64,000 bases of DNA from Bombardia bombarda (lineage: Eukaryota; Ascomycota; Sordariomycetes; Sordariales; Lasiosphaeriaceae), in contig JAULSR010000004.1 in the NCBI GenBank assembly GCA_030512295.1, positions 2,232,001 to 2,296,000 of the forward strand, in the 5' to 3' direction. Shown one piece after another: positions 22,740-36,470 of the stretch (position 1 is the first letter of the stretch; each line of letters begins with the position of its first letter). The position numbers were made by a program, and so were the translations under genes. The notes below the pieces were generated by a model. That model was given only the letters and a program-made list of their open reading frames with translations. It had not been told where the DNA came from and ran no database searches.

Positions 22740-25011
22740 ATGCCTCCTATGGCTCCCATGGCCCAGGCGAAGGCGCCCTCGACTCGACGCCGAGGGAGCA
22801 ATAGCAGCAACAAGAGCAACAAAAGCAACATCGCCGCCAACAATAGCCAACCACGGCAGAAGCCTGGGGTGGCATGTGAGGAATGTCGGAAACGAAAACT
22901 TGGCTGTGAGACCTTTGTCAACCTAACCTTCAGCCCTACCAAGGCCCATCCATGATCTTGACTCTGACCGACTCTCCTCACCCTAGGCAGTAGAGGCAGT
23001 AGAGACTTTCCTTCGTGTGAAAGGTGTGTCACCAGTGGCCTAGTGTGCCTATACAATACCAACCGTCTTCCCCGAGGGCCTAAGAAGGGAGACATGAGCG
23101 CACTACGGTCCCGCGTCAGTAAGTACCTCACCAGGTTTATCCAGTTCAAATCTCGTATACACATTCTTTAGTGCTGACACAACCTAGCGACCCTGGAAAA
23201 CATAGTGAACTCAGACCGCCGACTAAGTCTTGACGAAACGGAGGATTGCCCGAGACTGAATCCTCTAACGATTAACACGGACGTGCCACTGACCTCCTTG
23301 GGAGATGGAATGTATGCAATGCATCTTGTTTCCTCATCTGATGGCGGCTTCTCCCAGTTCTCCTCGCCCAGTGACCACAAATCAGTGTGGGACAACGAGA
23401 TCCAGGCTCAACAAACTCCCTTGACTCCTGCGCAAGCCCCGTTAGACCTTTCGTCATTCAGCTTTCCCCCGACACCCACTTTGGCGCCCAATGGTGGCCC
23501 CTCAATATCACTGCTACTTCGCGATGAGTTGTACGTGTTAAAATTGCTCGCCATAATCGTCATTAAACTGAGGCTAATATTTGTGTTTTAGAGATACTTT
23601 GTACTTCGATCGAGTCCACCCCAATGTGCCCATGGTCAGCCAAGCATCGTATTTCGCACAATCAAGGGATATATACATGTCGCCACAAAAGCAATGTCTG
23701 CAGTATGCCATGTGGACATTGGCTACAGCGTTATCGTCGCAATTTGATAACTTGCGAGATACATTGTACAACGAGACTACCCAGATGCTGCTGTCCTTTG
23801 ACGTTAGTGAAACGGATATGGGTGCCGTTCACATTGAGCAAGTCCAGGCCTGGCTGCTGCTTGCCTACTACGATTTTGCACGAGTCAACTACAGACGCGG
23901 CTGGGTCAGTGCTGGTCGAGCATTTCGCCTTTCTCAACTCGCTAGACTCCACGAAATTGATAAGCTAGGAAACATCCAACTTCAAATTCAAAGTCCGACC
24001 CAAGTTGAGGAGTCAAGAAGAACGTTTTGGGTGGCGTACTGTCTGGATCGCTTTATCAATCAGAAAGACGAGAGCTTGCCTTTGACATTCGTGCAAGAGA
24101 CGGTAATTCACCCCTTTTAATCTCCTTTCCAATCTCCCCCACACCGCCATCATCAAATGACTCACGCTCTTCCGGATTCAGATCTGCACCCGTCTTCCGT
24201 CCCCTGAGCCAGCCTTTCAAAGTGGCCAGCCCGTTCAACAATGCTATTTGTCCGATGTCATTAGCTCAAATGACCAGAGACCGCTCCCTCCACTCGCAGA
24301 ATGCGCTATCATAGCAACGATTCTCGGAAAGCTCCGATCACACTCTCAGCTCTCGGCCGAGGTCAAGCACGGACTGGGAAACCTGACCGACTTTTGGTCA
24401 CGACATGAATGGCTTGACCGCATGATAATGAGTAGACTCAAGTCGTTGTCCGTAACTTACCCTACTTCTTCGGTAATTACGGATCCAATGGTGTTCTTGT
24501 CTTTCGCGTTAGCCCAGACCGCCCTCATCCATCTTTGCAAAGCAATGGAGAGCACGGAGATGGAATGTGAGGCGGTTTTAACAAGCCAAAGGCGGGGAAT
24601 CGATGCTGCACGAGAAATCTCCAACATCTCGAGAGCTCACGAACATATCGGATATTTCAAGGTAAAGTTAAATCCTGCGGCACGCGTTACAGTTGTTTTT
24701 GTTGACTTAAAGATGGATAATTACAGGCAAATATCTTTCTGCCTTATTCCTTCTTCGCCGCTGCATCATACCTGAGATTATATCCCGACACCTACGATAC
24801 TGATGAGTGGGTGCAAGTCATGAACGACTTCCAGGCGAAGGAGCCCAAGCACCCCTGCTTCACTAATCGGGAGCAACCTTGCGTGTATGCACTTCGTAGG
24901 ATGCAAGTCTTCAACAATCTCGCACGGGAGAACCTTTGCCTGCTGGATCAGGAGTGTCCCGGCTTATCTAACTCCCCAAGTATCCTGAACCTTTCGCCAA
25001 CCTTTTTCTAA
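22740..25011 (+). CDS. Zn(II)2Cys6 transcription factor with fungal-specific domain
   Basis: The six exons are 22740-22905, 22987-23118, 23188-23530, 23592-24102, 24182-24661 and 24727-25011, giving 638 aa. The DNA-binding cluster is split by intron 1. ACEECRKRKLGC in exon 1 joins SRGSRDFPSCERC and SGLVC in exon 2, giving six cysteines spaced CX2CX6CX9CX2CX6C. A basic linker (NRLPRGPKK) follows. The middle homology region contains HIEQVQAWLLLAYYDFARVN, GRAFRLSQLARLHEID and the signature RRTFWVAYCLDRFI. Such proteins are nuclear activators or repressors, often pathway-specific. It lies 3.25 kb from the end of the polyketide synthase gene, so local control of that gene is plausible but not shown. 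An alternative donor in exon 1 exists; the choice made restores the fourth cysteine. The gene looks intact. Confidence 0.88.
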
Positions 25012-28000
25012 TTAATAACAAATCTTATCCAATGGATGGTTAGAGCAGTATTTTCTTTTAATCTTCCAATATTTACTATACAATACTCAACATAAGCAAC
25101 AATTTCTGAAATTTTGAATAATACCTATATCTCTACTCCGTACACCCTTCAATGATCATTTGCAATATCTTGAGCCATTCGTCCCCATTTGTCAATCTCA
25201 CTGAAGCCGCCTGTCCGGGGGTAACACCTGCAGACAAGATCTATTGTTCCCCGATCACCCGATGAGCGCGGGGACATAACAGGGAGCCTTGTCAGGATCC
25301 ACAAGCTCAAGAGGGGCTATTTGTACCATTGAGCATGACCACCATCACGCGGTTTCATCCGCATATCGGCAACACCCTGGACCCCCTTGCATTGCAGATA
25401 CACACAGTCGGCGGGGAAGATGGAGAGGCCGCTCCCTGCACATGCACTGCTACGCTCACAAACGCACTTGCAACTCACCCGGCACAGCAGTCATGAATGA
25501 GCCAACCGTTGTTAGCAGCACACATCGTGCCTGCGTTAGAATACCATTATGGTCCCACAAGAGCTGCAATGCTGCACTGGAACTGCATCCCTACCTCATC
25601 TGTCCCACGGATACCACTCCACTGTTGCCCCACCAAAACATGCATTTCATCCCAGGTGCAGTAAACTTGCATGTGCAGCCTGGTGCTGGAGAGCAAACGC
25701 GCGTGGGTGAACATGTCTTGTACAAGAGAAATGTTCTGTTTAACATACCACGTCTGTTTAACTGTCTGCAGCTTGGAAGCATAGGTTAGACAGACCGTCT
25801 GTGCGACTACAATCAAGTCGCAGTTTAGTTTCACATGCGCTATCCGTCGAATGTGCAAGAGTGCCCAATTTCGAGCAACGACCTGGAAAAGAAGTAGTGC
25901 TAGAAACGACCCCATTGGCCCACCCAGCCGGCCGGGAGCCCATCAAAAATACCTAGGTGTGGATGCGGGAACCACTCAAAGGCCACAGACCCAGTGAGGC
26001 GTGCTAGGGCGGCCGCACAAGTCGCGACCGGTCTAGGGGTCTTATCGCCCTCCATTGCAGAATATGTAATGGCCCTTTTCCTGACTTTTAGTCTACATTC
26101 AATACAACGGCCAGCGGCTATTCGCTATTCGAGCGAAAACAAAACATACGAATATAGCCACAGAGGGAGAAAGCGACTGGCGGACTCAGATAAAGCTGGG
26201 CGGCCAGACGTAGAGATAGACGAAAAAGAAAGAAACAGTCAGGCAGACAGACATATGGAACGCGGCCAGCCCGTCCACTACCACCTAAGTAATAACGGCA
26301 CTTTCATCACGGCTCATCGACCAGGCCAAAGTGCTGAACGTGTGCACACGAGGGTGGATACAGCGCGCGCGGGCGCGCGGGGAAAGGTCAAACACCCCCC
26401 AGCCGACGCCCATGCTCTCTCGTCTCTCCCTTGCTTGAGCGTGCCATGCCATGCCCGGCCGCCATGCCTGCTTATCTGCCCATGTTTTGTCTCCTCTTTC
26501 GGCTGGCTGCGCTCAACAAAAAGCAAAAAGGCATACACGTGGTAAGCATTCCACTCCTCATGCAGAGTGATGAAGTGAGATGCTGAAAACTACACACACT
26601 TGCGCACACATCTCTATTCGTGTGCGTGCGGTGCGGTGTGATATCAAGTGATAAAAGGGAGTGATTGACCGCTTTCACGGCGGCAGCGTCATGGTGGTGG
26701 TCAGACAGACATTCACACTCCGGTAAATGGAGGCTCGTCGGGTGAGGAGGGAAAGGAGCTCAAGGTCAAAACGGAAAATGATCGGCGTCCGTCATTGAGG
26801 AGCTGTTCCTTTGTGTTACGCAGATAAACACAGCCTCGTTATCAAAGAGAGATGAGAGGTGCAGGAGAGAGATGCCCGCCCGACTTTTGAAAAACGAATC
26901 AAGTGTGGGTGGCTTCACCGGCCTGCTTCAAGTGAGCTCATGCGCAAATTCGGAATATCTAGATTGTGTAACTGAAAGCAAGGAGGTATTTCTGCCAGAT
27001 AGCTTCCCCAAGTGCCAAACACTCAGACGTACGCTAGCTTAGTATAATATTAGCGTATATAATTACCCTGGTCGACTATTGACAGCTCGACAGGCATTGG
27101 CTAGCGCTGCTAACTAAACCGTCGATCATGATCGGAACTAACCAGGGATTTACCGCATGATCAGCGGCAGCCAAGGCGGGAAGTTCGCAATCACACGCTC
27201 GGCATTTCTCACACACCGTTACACAGTAATCACGAATCGGTTTGGATGTTTTGCTGACATATGAATTTATAGTTGGGCCACAGTATGATCCTATTATCGA
27301 GCTTCAGAGTACTAACTAAAGGAATGATTATCTTTCCACCAACCGTCTCAGCTCTCCAGGGTTTTAGGAATATGTGTGAATGAGATATACATGACAAAGG
27401 AAAAGGTTTAATATCCAATCTGGACATTGTTCCAATGAAATATTAAGCCGCACACCCACCATCAGCCCAGCCGGTCAATGATGCTTGATTACTGCAGGAT
27501 GCATCCCCCATCACTTCCTCTTCCCCACTCCCCCATATCCAACAACTTGGTCTGGACGAGGATGAGAGCCCTGCAGAAAACAAACCCCACAGCTGCAGCT
27601 TTCTTTCAAACCGCAGCAAGGGTAATAAGCCAAGAAAATCAAAAACCGCCAAATTGAACGCCATACAGATATAAAGGAGTTCTCGCGGGAGGTATGTCTT
27701 GGTATGCAACTAGAACAGCAAAACAAAAACAAAAACAGAACAGAAAAAAAACATCCGGCACTGAAATGTCTCGGGAAAGGCTTCACCCATCACATCTCAT
27801 TTCCAGCCATTCTCGGATGTATACGGATATCGGAGCCAGACTTTCTCCAGGGTCCAGGTGACCACCCTCCTGCTGGGCCCAACAGTTTGTGAAGCTAGCA
27901 GGGGTAAAGGACAGGGGTAAATGACAGGGGCACAATGATCTGATCGATCCCCTGGTCAACAAACCCCCCTGCGAGCCAGGGGATCGCACTCCCCTCCACG

Positions 28001-28261
28001 ACTCAAAATGACGTTAGAGATCAATGGTTGGCTCGCACTGGCATGGGGAGACTGTGGGATCGGTACCGTTGGCTGTCAGGACCGACTTCAACCCGGTAGA
28101 CCGCTCCATCAATTCAGCGGGCTGGATGTCAAGGAGTCGTATGTCAACTGCAGTGCCAAGGTGGGTAGGTGATGTAGACTGGAGGTCTAGACAGCAAAGG
28201 CCGATGTAACTGCGCATGATCGCCGTCGTGCCTGCCTTGCAATGCTTCCCCGCGCACCCCT
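25012..28261. other. Intergenic region between the regulator and the polyketide synthase
   Basis: No gene was recognised. The longest frame (25994-26545 plus) has no domain-like sequence. The segment holds the 3' ends of the two flanking convergent genes. Confidence 0.45.
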
Positions 28262-31200
28262 TCAACTGGGCAAGATGTTGGGGTCGACATAACTGCTCTT
28301 GACCGCTACGTTGCCCGCTAAGACTGTCAGTGATGGGCTTTGCATGATGTCAAAGATGGACAGGTCGGCGCCGGCCTTGAGCGATAGCATATTGCGGAGC
28401 TCAACCGCGACAAGCGAATCAACCCCAAACTCGGCCAGCGACTTAGAGGGCACCACCTCATCCTCAGCAATCATGAAGATATCCATGAGTTTCTTGGTAA
28501 TACCGCCGATGACGATCCCAACCACCTCGTCTAGTGTCGATGCTTCGCCCATTTGCGCGCCGAGGTCCGACCCTGTTGTTGCCGTCTTAGTCGCTTTTCC
28601 CTGCCCCGTTGTCTCGCGGTACTCCAAGCCTGCAAAGCGCATGTCTCTTTTCAGAGGAGAGTCTTCACTGTGTCCGGTGGGTCCGGTGTTGATCCCAAGG
28701 GCGAGCTGACCCGCAAAAGGCGTTGATATGGCTGAACCAATTGCTGAAAGAACATCCTCGTCACTCAGCGTGATAAACCCATGTCTCTTGAGAGCCTCGA
28801 TTGTCTTTTCAGACTCGCTTTCGGCCAAATACCCAACAGACTTGACCACACCTAGGTCAATGGAGACCCCGGGAAGACCGTGCTCGACGCGATGCCGAGA
28901 AAGCGCGTCTTGGAACGTGCCGCCTGCTGAGTAATTGCACTGGCTCGCAAAACCAGTCACACCAATCAGCGATGATAGCATGATGTAGAAGTCGAGATCA
29001 TCTTTTCCACTAAAGCGTTGGTGCAAATTCCAGCTTCCGTTGAGCTTGGGGGCCAAAGCGGCCTGATGATCCTCCAATGTCATATGTTCCAAGATTGAAT
29101 CCTGTATTTGGATATGGTTAGCTCACGGTTAGCCCAGCCGCCACAGCGCGATTTACCATCACGCTAGATTGAGCAAGACAGAGAACGGGAAGACAAAAGA
29201 GTTGGGAGGAAGACATACCCGTAGATCCATGCCACCGTGAATGATCCCCCTGATCGGCGGCAGTCCACCATCGGCACATGTCCTGATTGCCCTATCAAGG
29301 TCGGCCTTGTCCGATATATCGCAGCTAACTGCTATGACATTCACGTCGTAGACAATATCGAGCAACTCAGCTCTAAGCTCATGCGCTTTCTCTGTAGCTC
29401 CCGCACTTCGAGAAGCAACAACGAGATTCTTGGCTCCATGTTCAACCAACCATCGACAAACGGAGCGGCCTATGCCGCCAAAGCCTCCAACGACCATATA
29501 AGATGCGTCAAGGCGAAGCTTGGTGGTCGTTACACGTGGGAGAACCTATGATGCGACGTTAGTCTCCGCTTATACAAGTAATCAATAGAGACTTGATTCT
29601 CGTAGAGGAAGCAAAGAGCACTTACCGGAACCATGACATCAGAACTGACCCTCAGCACAATCTTGCCCATGTGCTTACCAGCCTGCATTAGGCGAAACGC
29701 CTTCTCTACATCCGAGATAGGGTACACGGCAATAGGATGCACAGGACTGATCTCCTTGCTGCCAACAAGGCGAACAACTTCTTTCATGACCCGGTTGGCC
29801 TCCATGGGCTTGCGCTCGCCGAGGGCAACAATATCGATGCTGGAGAATGAGACTGCGCGTGTGAATGCCTCCATCGCTAAGCTGTTGTTGAGCTCAAAGT
29901 CTCTCTTTCCAATCTCCACAAACCGGCCAAACGGCGCAAGACAGTTGAAGCTTTCCTGCATCAAAATACCTGCAAGAGAGTTAAGCACGACATCAACGCC
30001 CTTACCCCTCGTCATGGCAAGCACGCCAGGTGCGAAAGACGTATCTCGACTGGAGAAGATATGATCCACCGGGATGCCGAATTTCTCCATGATGAAATTG
30101 CGCTTCTCCTCCGAGCCCACAGTGACAAAGACCTCCGCTCCTACACGCTGAGCCATCATAACTGCCGCTTGGCCAACACCACCAGCCGCAGAGTGAATAA
30201 GAATTGTCTCGCCCATCTGAAGCCTGGCGGTGTCGTATAAGGATACATATGCCGCAACATACTGGGTGGGCAGAGAGGCAGCCGTTTCGAACGCCATGTC
30301 CTCTGGTATATGAACAGCGCTGGTCCAGTGAACACGGGTCTTGCTTCCATAATGGCCCCTGAGTAGCACAGACACTCGATCTCCGATCTTGTAGCCCCTA
30401 GAAGCAGCATCCGGACCAACTCGACTGACAATTCCAGCACAGTCGTACCCCATGACACGAGATTTTAGCTGGCCCATGGCAACCATAACATCACGGAAGT
30501 TGACGCCAAATGCCTTGGGTTCAATCTCAACAAAGTCTGTTGGAAGAGGCTCTGCTGCGGTCGGATCGTCTTCAAAGGCGAGGGTATCTAAAAGACCAGT
30601 CGTGCCAATAGTCAACCGTAGTGGGCGGTCCGGCTGAACAAAGGGTTCCATCTTTGTCTCTGCCTGAACAATCTCGCGGGGGAAAACGGTCTTGTTTCGA
30701 CTGATATCCTTGAAATATCTGGGCACGTGAATTGTTCCGTTTCTATCCGCAAACTCGTAGTCTTCTGCTCGTTCGGTGGAGGAATAGTTGAATATCTTCC
30801 TGAAAACTTCGGTGACGGTGTGGACAGACTCATTTGACCACAGTGATTGCTTAGGATCGAGATCAAGGGTCGCTAGACGCTTGCCACCATACTCTTGTCT
30901 AAGAGATCGGAGAAACCCTGCCGCAAGGCTGGCGTGTGGCTCTTCGCACTCGTCAGCTCCTCCACGAGTCAGCCAAAGAAGGCCCTTTGACTTTGTACAA
31001 ATCTCCTTGAGACTCTCAAACTGAACTGCATTGGCGTGGGCTAGAATGGGCTTCTCAGGGTCGTCGATAAAGATACAGACCTTGGAGTCATCTGGTGTTG
31101 AAGATTCAAGACTCTGCACTGTGGGGACACTGCACGTCAACAGGCCGATGGATACCCTGAGTCTGTCAAGCCAGAAGATCGAGGTATCTGCTGATGCTGT

Positions 31201-34200
31201 CACGAACGAGATATCGAAATCGAACTTTGGAGCACTAGCGGTAGCCGTCGATGATATCACACTAAATGAATAGAGCTCGTCATCTTCACAGTCGCGGACT
31301 TCAGCCTCGACTCCCTTGAAACCTGTCTGATGGAGGACCCGGTCCCACATAGGAACCGTTAGAGAAGGGCTAAACTTGCGCTCTTCTTCTTCGCCTGTTT
31401 TAATCACGTGTGTTAGCAACAAGTACATAGACAAAGAACTGAAAAGTGAAGGCGCGGGCTACGTACTGAGCCACCATCCCTGGAGAAAACCAAATACAAA
31501 CTGCAAGTCCATCTGGTCTTGCGTCGTTTCCATGATAAAAAGCTTTCCTCCAGGTTTCAACAGTTTCCTAACATTCGCCATCGTGTTGATCATAGACTTG
31601 GTGGCATGAAGAACTTGGCAAGCGATGACAACGTCGTATGTGCCTTCCTCAAAGCCCTGCTGGGCAGGATCTTGCTCAATATCCAGCTTCTTGTACCGCA
31701 TCAAGCTCTTCCAGTCCTGAAACTTGTCTTTCGCGGCCTCGAAGAATCCAGATGAAACATCAGTGAAGTCGTAAGATGCTGCGCGATGACCGCTCCCAGA
31801 CTCGTCGGTCCCGATGGCTTGCAGAACATGGCTCGTCGCTCCTCCGGTACCACCACCAATCTCAATCATCTTGGCTCGGGGGTTCTTATGCACGTAGTGT
31901 CTAACGAGCTCGCTCAACTTCTCATTGGCGCGCCCCCACTTCAGCCCTTCGAGATAGTACCTAGAGAGCAGGTTGTTCTCCAGCATCACCTCCAGGCCCG
32001 TGAGTTCACCGCGTAGGATTGGGGCAATATCCGGACCCAGTCGGCAGACCATCTCGCCGTTCGTGCTGCTGGATCTGACCTTCTGCATGAGGAGCGCCTT
32101 CTCTTTAAAGGTTGTCTCAAGCCACTGGCTGCTTCCTGGGGCCAGCTCGTTTGTTCGGGCCAGCTCGACCTGAAGTCTCATCCAGATATAAAACTTCTTG
32201 TGATACCACTCAAGGCGCTTGATATCGAGCGGCGTCAAGTCGTTAACGGCGTCAAGTATGAAAAGCAGACAAGCCTTGCGCAAGTCGGTAAGTGTCTCGG
32301 CCTCCTTGGCTGATATCTCGCTTCCAAGCTGCCGCCGTAAGAACGCTTCTTTCAAGAAAGTCATATCAGGCGCCCATTTGGCAACAGTAAACTTGTCGTT
32401 CTCCCATGGCTGTGTGGTCTCCGAGGGGGCATTGCTAATGGACTGACAGACAAAGCCATTGATGCTTATGAGTGGCAAGTTAGCAGCACTTTCGTCGATG
32501 GTTGTCTCGCTGATCACTTCAATGTGGGTCTTGGTGCTTTGGTCGTCGGCGTGATTGAGACTTGTGTACGCTTTGAACAAGTGGTTTGGCTCGCTGCTGA
32601 TGTTGTGCGCAATCCATAATTCCGCGATTGACCTGGGGACCTTTGGTGTGTTGGAGCTGGTCCCTGCTCCGGGAGCAGCAGTGTATGCCGCTTGAAACAC
32701 CGAATCCAGCGTGGTTGGATGGACAACATGGCGATGCTGGTGCTCTTTGGGCATCGTGGAAGCTGAGTCAGCAATCGTGAATGTTGTGACAGACTCTTTG
32801 CTGCGTGCGCGAATGGCCTTCATGTTCCGGAAGATTGGCCCGTGGCAGATGCCGCCTGACCGCATGCCGGCATAAATGTCTTGGGGATTGATCCGGACCC
32901 TGTAGTCAGCATCCTTTCTAGGCTTTGATTGCCTAATGCTTGACTTTTTCGCAGTCGACCATTTGGAGCCATCGTTCTCTGAGGAATACTCAACCATAAT
33001 GATACCGTTGCAATGATCAGTCCATTTGTTGTCATCGTTGACCGACTGAACTCGAAATTCAGTCCACCCTTTGGTGGATATGACCTTTTCATTGCATGGC
33101 CGGAGCGACAGTTGCAGTTCGATGCCCTCGCTGGTCTCGGGAATGAGAAGCGCATTGAGAATCTCCACATCTCGAACACGGTATCCAACCACACCCCTAT
33201 CACCCGCTTGCCAAGAGGCGTAGGATACCATGCCCTCAATCGCCATCGAAATGTAGCCGGCTGCAGGATATACCATGTTACCCTGCACGATATGGTCTCT
33301 CACCCACGGCATCTCATTGACGCGGATGAAATGTCGCCAAGATGGGGCTGCGAGGTTGGTGCCGGGGACGAGGGAGCCCAAGAGATCATGAGGGGCCTCA
33401 GAGCGGTTCCTAAAGGCTTTGTTGACTCGCGGTTCAATCCAATGTCTTGTCTGGTGATTCCATGGGTAGCTTGGTAGATCGTGCAGAACCTTGAGCGAGT
33501 GCTTGCCGTACGGGAAATTGACTGCCGTGAGATTAACCGGGTATCCTTTCCGAACAAGGTCGCTGACCAAGATGTGCATGGTATCGACGGCATTGTTCTT
33601 CCGAATCAAGCAACTGCCATACGATATGCTGGTTCCTTTGAACTGAGGCATGCCCATGATGTCCTGAATCGGACCTGATAGGGCCGCATGAGGCCCGACC
33701 TCGATCACCATGTCAACAATCGGCTCCGTGTCGGATGGATCCTCAAAGCACATGTTGCGGAATGCGTCAACAAACTGGACCGGGCCAGTGAGGCTGTTAA
33801 CCCAGTGTGACGGGCTGCCGATTTCATTGACATCCTCGATGCGCGCTCCAGTAGATGGAGACGAGTAGATGAAGTCGAGATAGCGCTGCGCCGGCTTGAC
33901 CTTCTTGTCCATCGAGGCGTAGTATGCATCCGCAACAGCTTCCATGTGATGGGAGTGCCAGGCTGCGTCCACCTTGAGTCGCCGATGAAAGACATTGTTC
34001 TCTTTCAATGCCGCTTCCAGCTGATCAAGACCTTGTACATCACCGGAGACTGTGATGCTGGTTGGGCTGTTCTCGCAAGCCACAACAACCTGGCCGCTTG
34101 TAACGAGCGAGAGGTACTTCTCACTCGCCTTGACACCCAATCCTACAGCAGCCATGCCGCCTCGTCTGGCAAGCTGTCGGTTCATGTCTGACGTCAAACC

Positions 34201-36470
34201 ACCACGGGCGTACACGATAGCCATAGCAGAGGCTAGGTCAAGAGCCCCAGCGGCGTAAGCAGCTGCAATTTCTCCACTTGAGTGGCTCGTAACTGCTGTC
34301 GGCGTGACGCCCCAGGCGCGCAGGAGATGGACTAATGCGATTTGGACGGCAACACAAACGGGGGTGCTGTAGTCGAGTTGATTTACCCTGGTGGTCTTTT
34401 CGTCTCGGTTGAGCTCCTCTGTGTAATCCAGTTTGTTAGTGCTGTGGCGGTGGACGAGATTCTTGGTGCACACTGAGTTATTGACATACTAATCATGTTC
34501 CACTTCACTCCAAGCTTCTTGAGGTGCGCATCGCAGTCCATCAATGTAGACTTGAACACGGGATACACATCGACGAGCTCTCGGCCCATAGCGTACCACT
34601 GGGCTCCTTGTCCGGTGAAAACAAAACCCAGCCTGGGAGCCACCCCAGTCTTGGCAGACTTGACCTTTCCGGCCTCAACTGTCTTCACCAGGTCGGCGAC
34701 ACTGCTGGCAGAAAATGCGGAAACCCAGGGAAACAGGGAGCGGCGCGAGTTTAGCGTGTATGCGAGGTTGTCAAGGAAGGCGCTTTCATCCTGTTTCTCA
34801 ATCGTGCGAAGATGATCTTTGAGATTAGTCGCCATTGCTTGGACTGCCTTTTCGTCCCGGGCGCTGAGGAGGAAGACCCTGGAGCGAACGCCAGATTCAG
34901 GGTCGATGTTGCCGTTATGTTGCCCATTGAGGGAACTGCTAAGGGAACTATTGCCATGGCCGTTGGTGATGGCGTTCTTCGGGCTGCCGCCATTCGTGAT
35001 GCGGCTGTTTCTGGCTCTCGAGTTGCTGCGAGAGGCGGTGGAAGAAAGATAGGACTTGTAATCTTCCATAATGACGTGGGCGTTGGACCCGCCGTATCCA
35101 AAATTGTTGATTGACGCGCGCCTGATTCCTTCCTTTTCTGTCCAGGGTTCAAGCTCGGTGGGAACCTATTATTGGTCAATAATTTTTCTAGTCAGGCGGT
35201 CGCTGTAAGTTGAGGAAGGAGCGTACCTTAAGTCTCCACTCTTCCAGGCGCAATTTTTCATTTGGTTTCTCGAAATTGATGCTTGGAGGAATCTTTCCTT
35301 TCTCGAGAGCAAGAGCGACCTTGATGATAGCAGCGACACCGCTAGCCGTTTCAGTGTGACCAATGTTAGTCTTGACCGAGCCAATACGCAGTGGCTGGTC
35401 GCTTGGTCTCGTGTCCTTGAAGACCGAGGCAATTGCTCCAACCTCGATCGGATCGCCGGTCGGCGTTCCCGTGCCATGCGCCTCGAGATATGTCGTTTGC
35501 GACGGATCAAGCCCTGCACGGCGGTAGCAGGCACGAATCAGCGCTTCCTGGGCCTCTCCGCTCGGCGTGGTGATGGTTTCCGTCTTGCCGTCCTGGTTGA
35601 CACCACTGTCGCGAATCACAGCGCGGATGGGGTCGCCATCGCGAAGCGCATCGTCGAGCCTCTTGAGGATGACTGTCGCGGACCCCTCGCCACGCCCGTA
35701 ACCGTTGGCGCGGCTGTCAAATGCGTACGATTTGCCATCTTTGGAGATGAGTCTGCTCTCTATGTCAGTCACAGCTTGCTCTGCTAGAGTTTAAAGGATG
35801 GTGCAACTCACGTCAGTGACGACATCGTCAGGAACATCTCCGGATTGAACATGATATTCGCCCCTCCCACGATCGACATCTCGGATTCGCCAGTACGAAG
35901 ACTCTGGCATCCTTGATGCAGCGCTGTGAGTGTCGTGGAGCAGCCTGTGTCAACCGACATGCTTGGCCCCCGCAGGTCGAAGAAATGTGACAGCCGGTTC
36001 GAGGCCATTGCTGCGCCAGTGCCCATGAGGAGAAACCGCGGAAGCGCGTCGGGGTCCTTGATGAGGCTCTCATGATAGTCTCGAAAGAATGAGCCGGCGA
36101 AGACTGAAGTGTTGGACCCGGCAACATTTTGCAGGGTGATTCCGGCGCTCTCAAGAGCCTCATATGTGGATTCAAGCTGGAGACGGAATTGGGGGTCTAG
36201 GGCTGCTGCCGTCTCGGCCGAGAGGTTGAAGAAGTGGGCGTCAAACAAACCAGGATCCTCGCTCAGAAAGTGGCCCCCCACCACGTTGGTGCCGTTGAGC
36301 TTCTCAAAGTTGGGATGGAAGACACCATCAATGTTGAACCTGGACTTGGGTATCTCGGACCAGGCGCTTCGACCTTCAGAGATGAGCTCCCACAGCTTGG
36401 ACGGGCTGTTGACGTCGCCGGCAAAGCGGCAGCTCATGCCAATGATAGCAATCGGGACGTTGGACTCCAT
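28262..36470 (-). CDS. Highly reducing iterative type I polyketide synthase (KS-AT-DH-MT-ER-KR-ACP)
   Basis: The seven exons are 36470-35812, 35752-35227, 35165-34490, 34418-31467, 31394-29626, 29545-29219 and 29101-28262, giving about 2582 aa; all phases agree. KS: Cys177 in VDTGCSTTL, His312 in EAHGTGTPTGD, His352 in NIGHTE. A Ser/Asn-rich linker (about 434-480) leads to AT: GQGAQW near 580, nucleophile Ser667 in SHSSGE. DH: His996 in DHIVQGNMVYP, Asp1192 in HPTTLDSVFQ. C-methyltransferase: IEIGGGTGGA at 1472. ER: IHSAAGGVGQAA in exon 5. KR: VVGGFGGIGRS in exon 6, NYSAGGTFQ in exon 7. ACP: phosphopantetheine Ser in FGVDSLVAVELR near the C-terminus. No thioesterase or reductase release domain. 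It should build a reduced, partly C-methylated polyketide chain from malonyl-CoA in the cytosol; release probably needs a separate enzyme. Every domain keeps its key residues. Product unknown. Confidence 0.95.

Noticed and set aside
25994..26545. 183-codon plus-strand frame between regulator and PKS
   Set aside because: No family-like sequence; composition suggests a chance frame in non-coding DNA.
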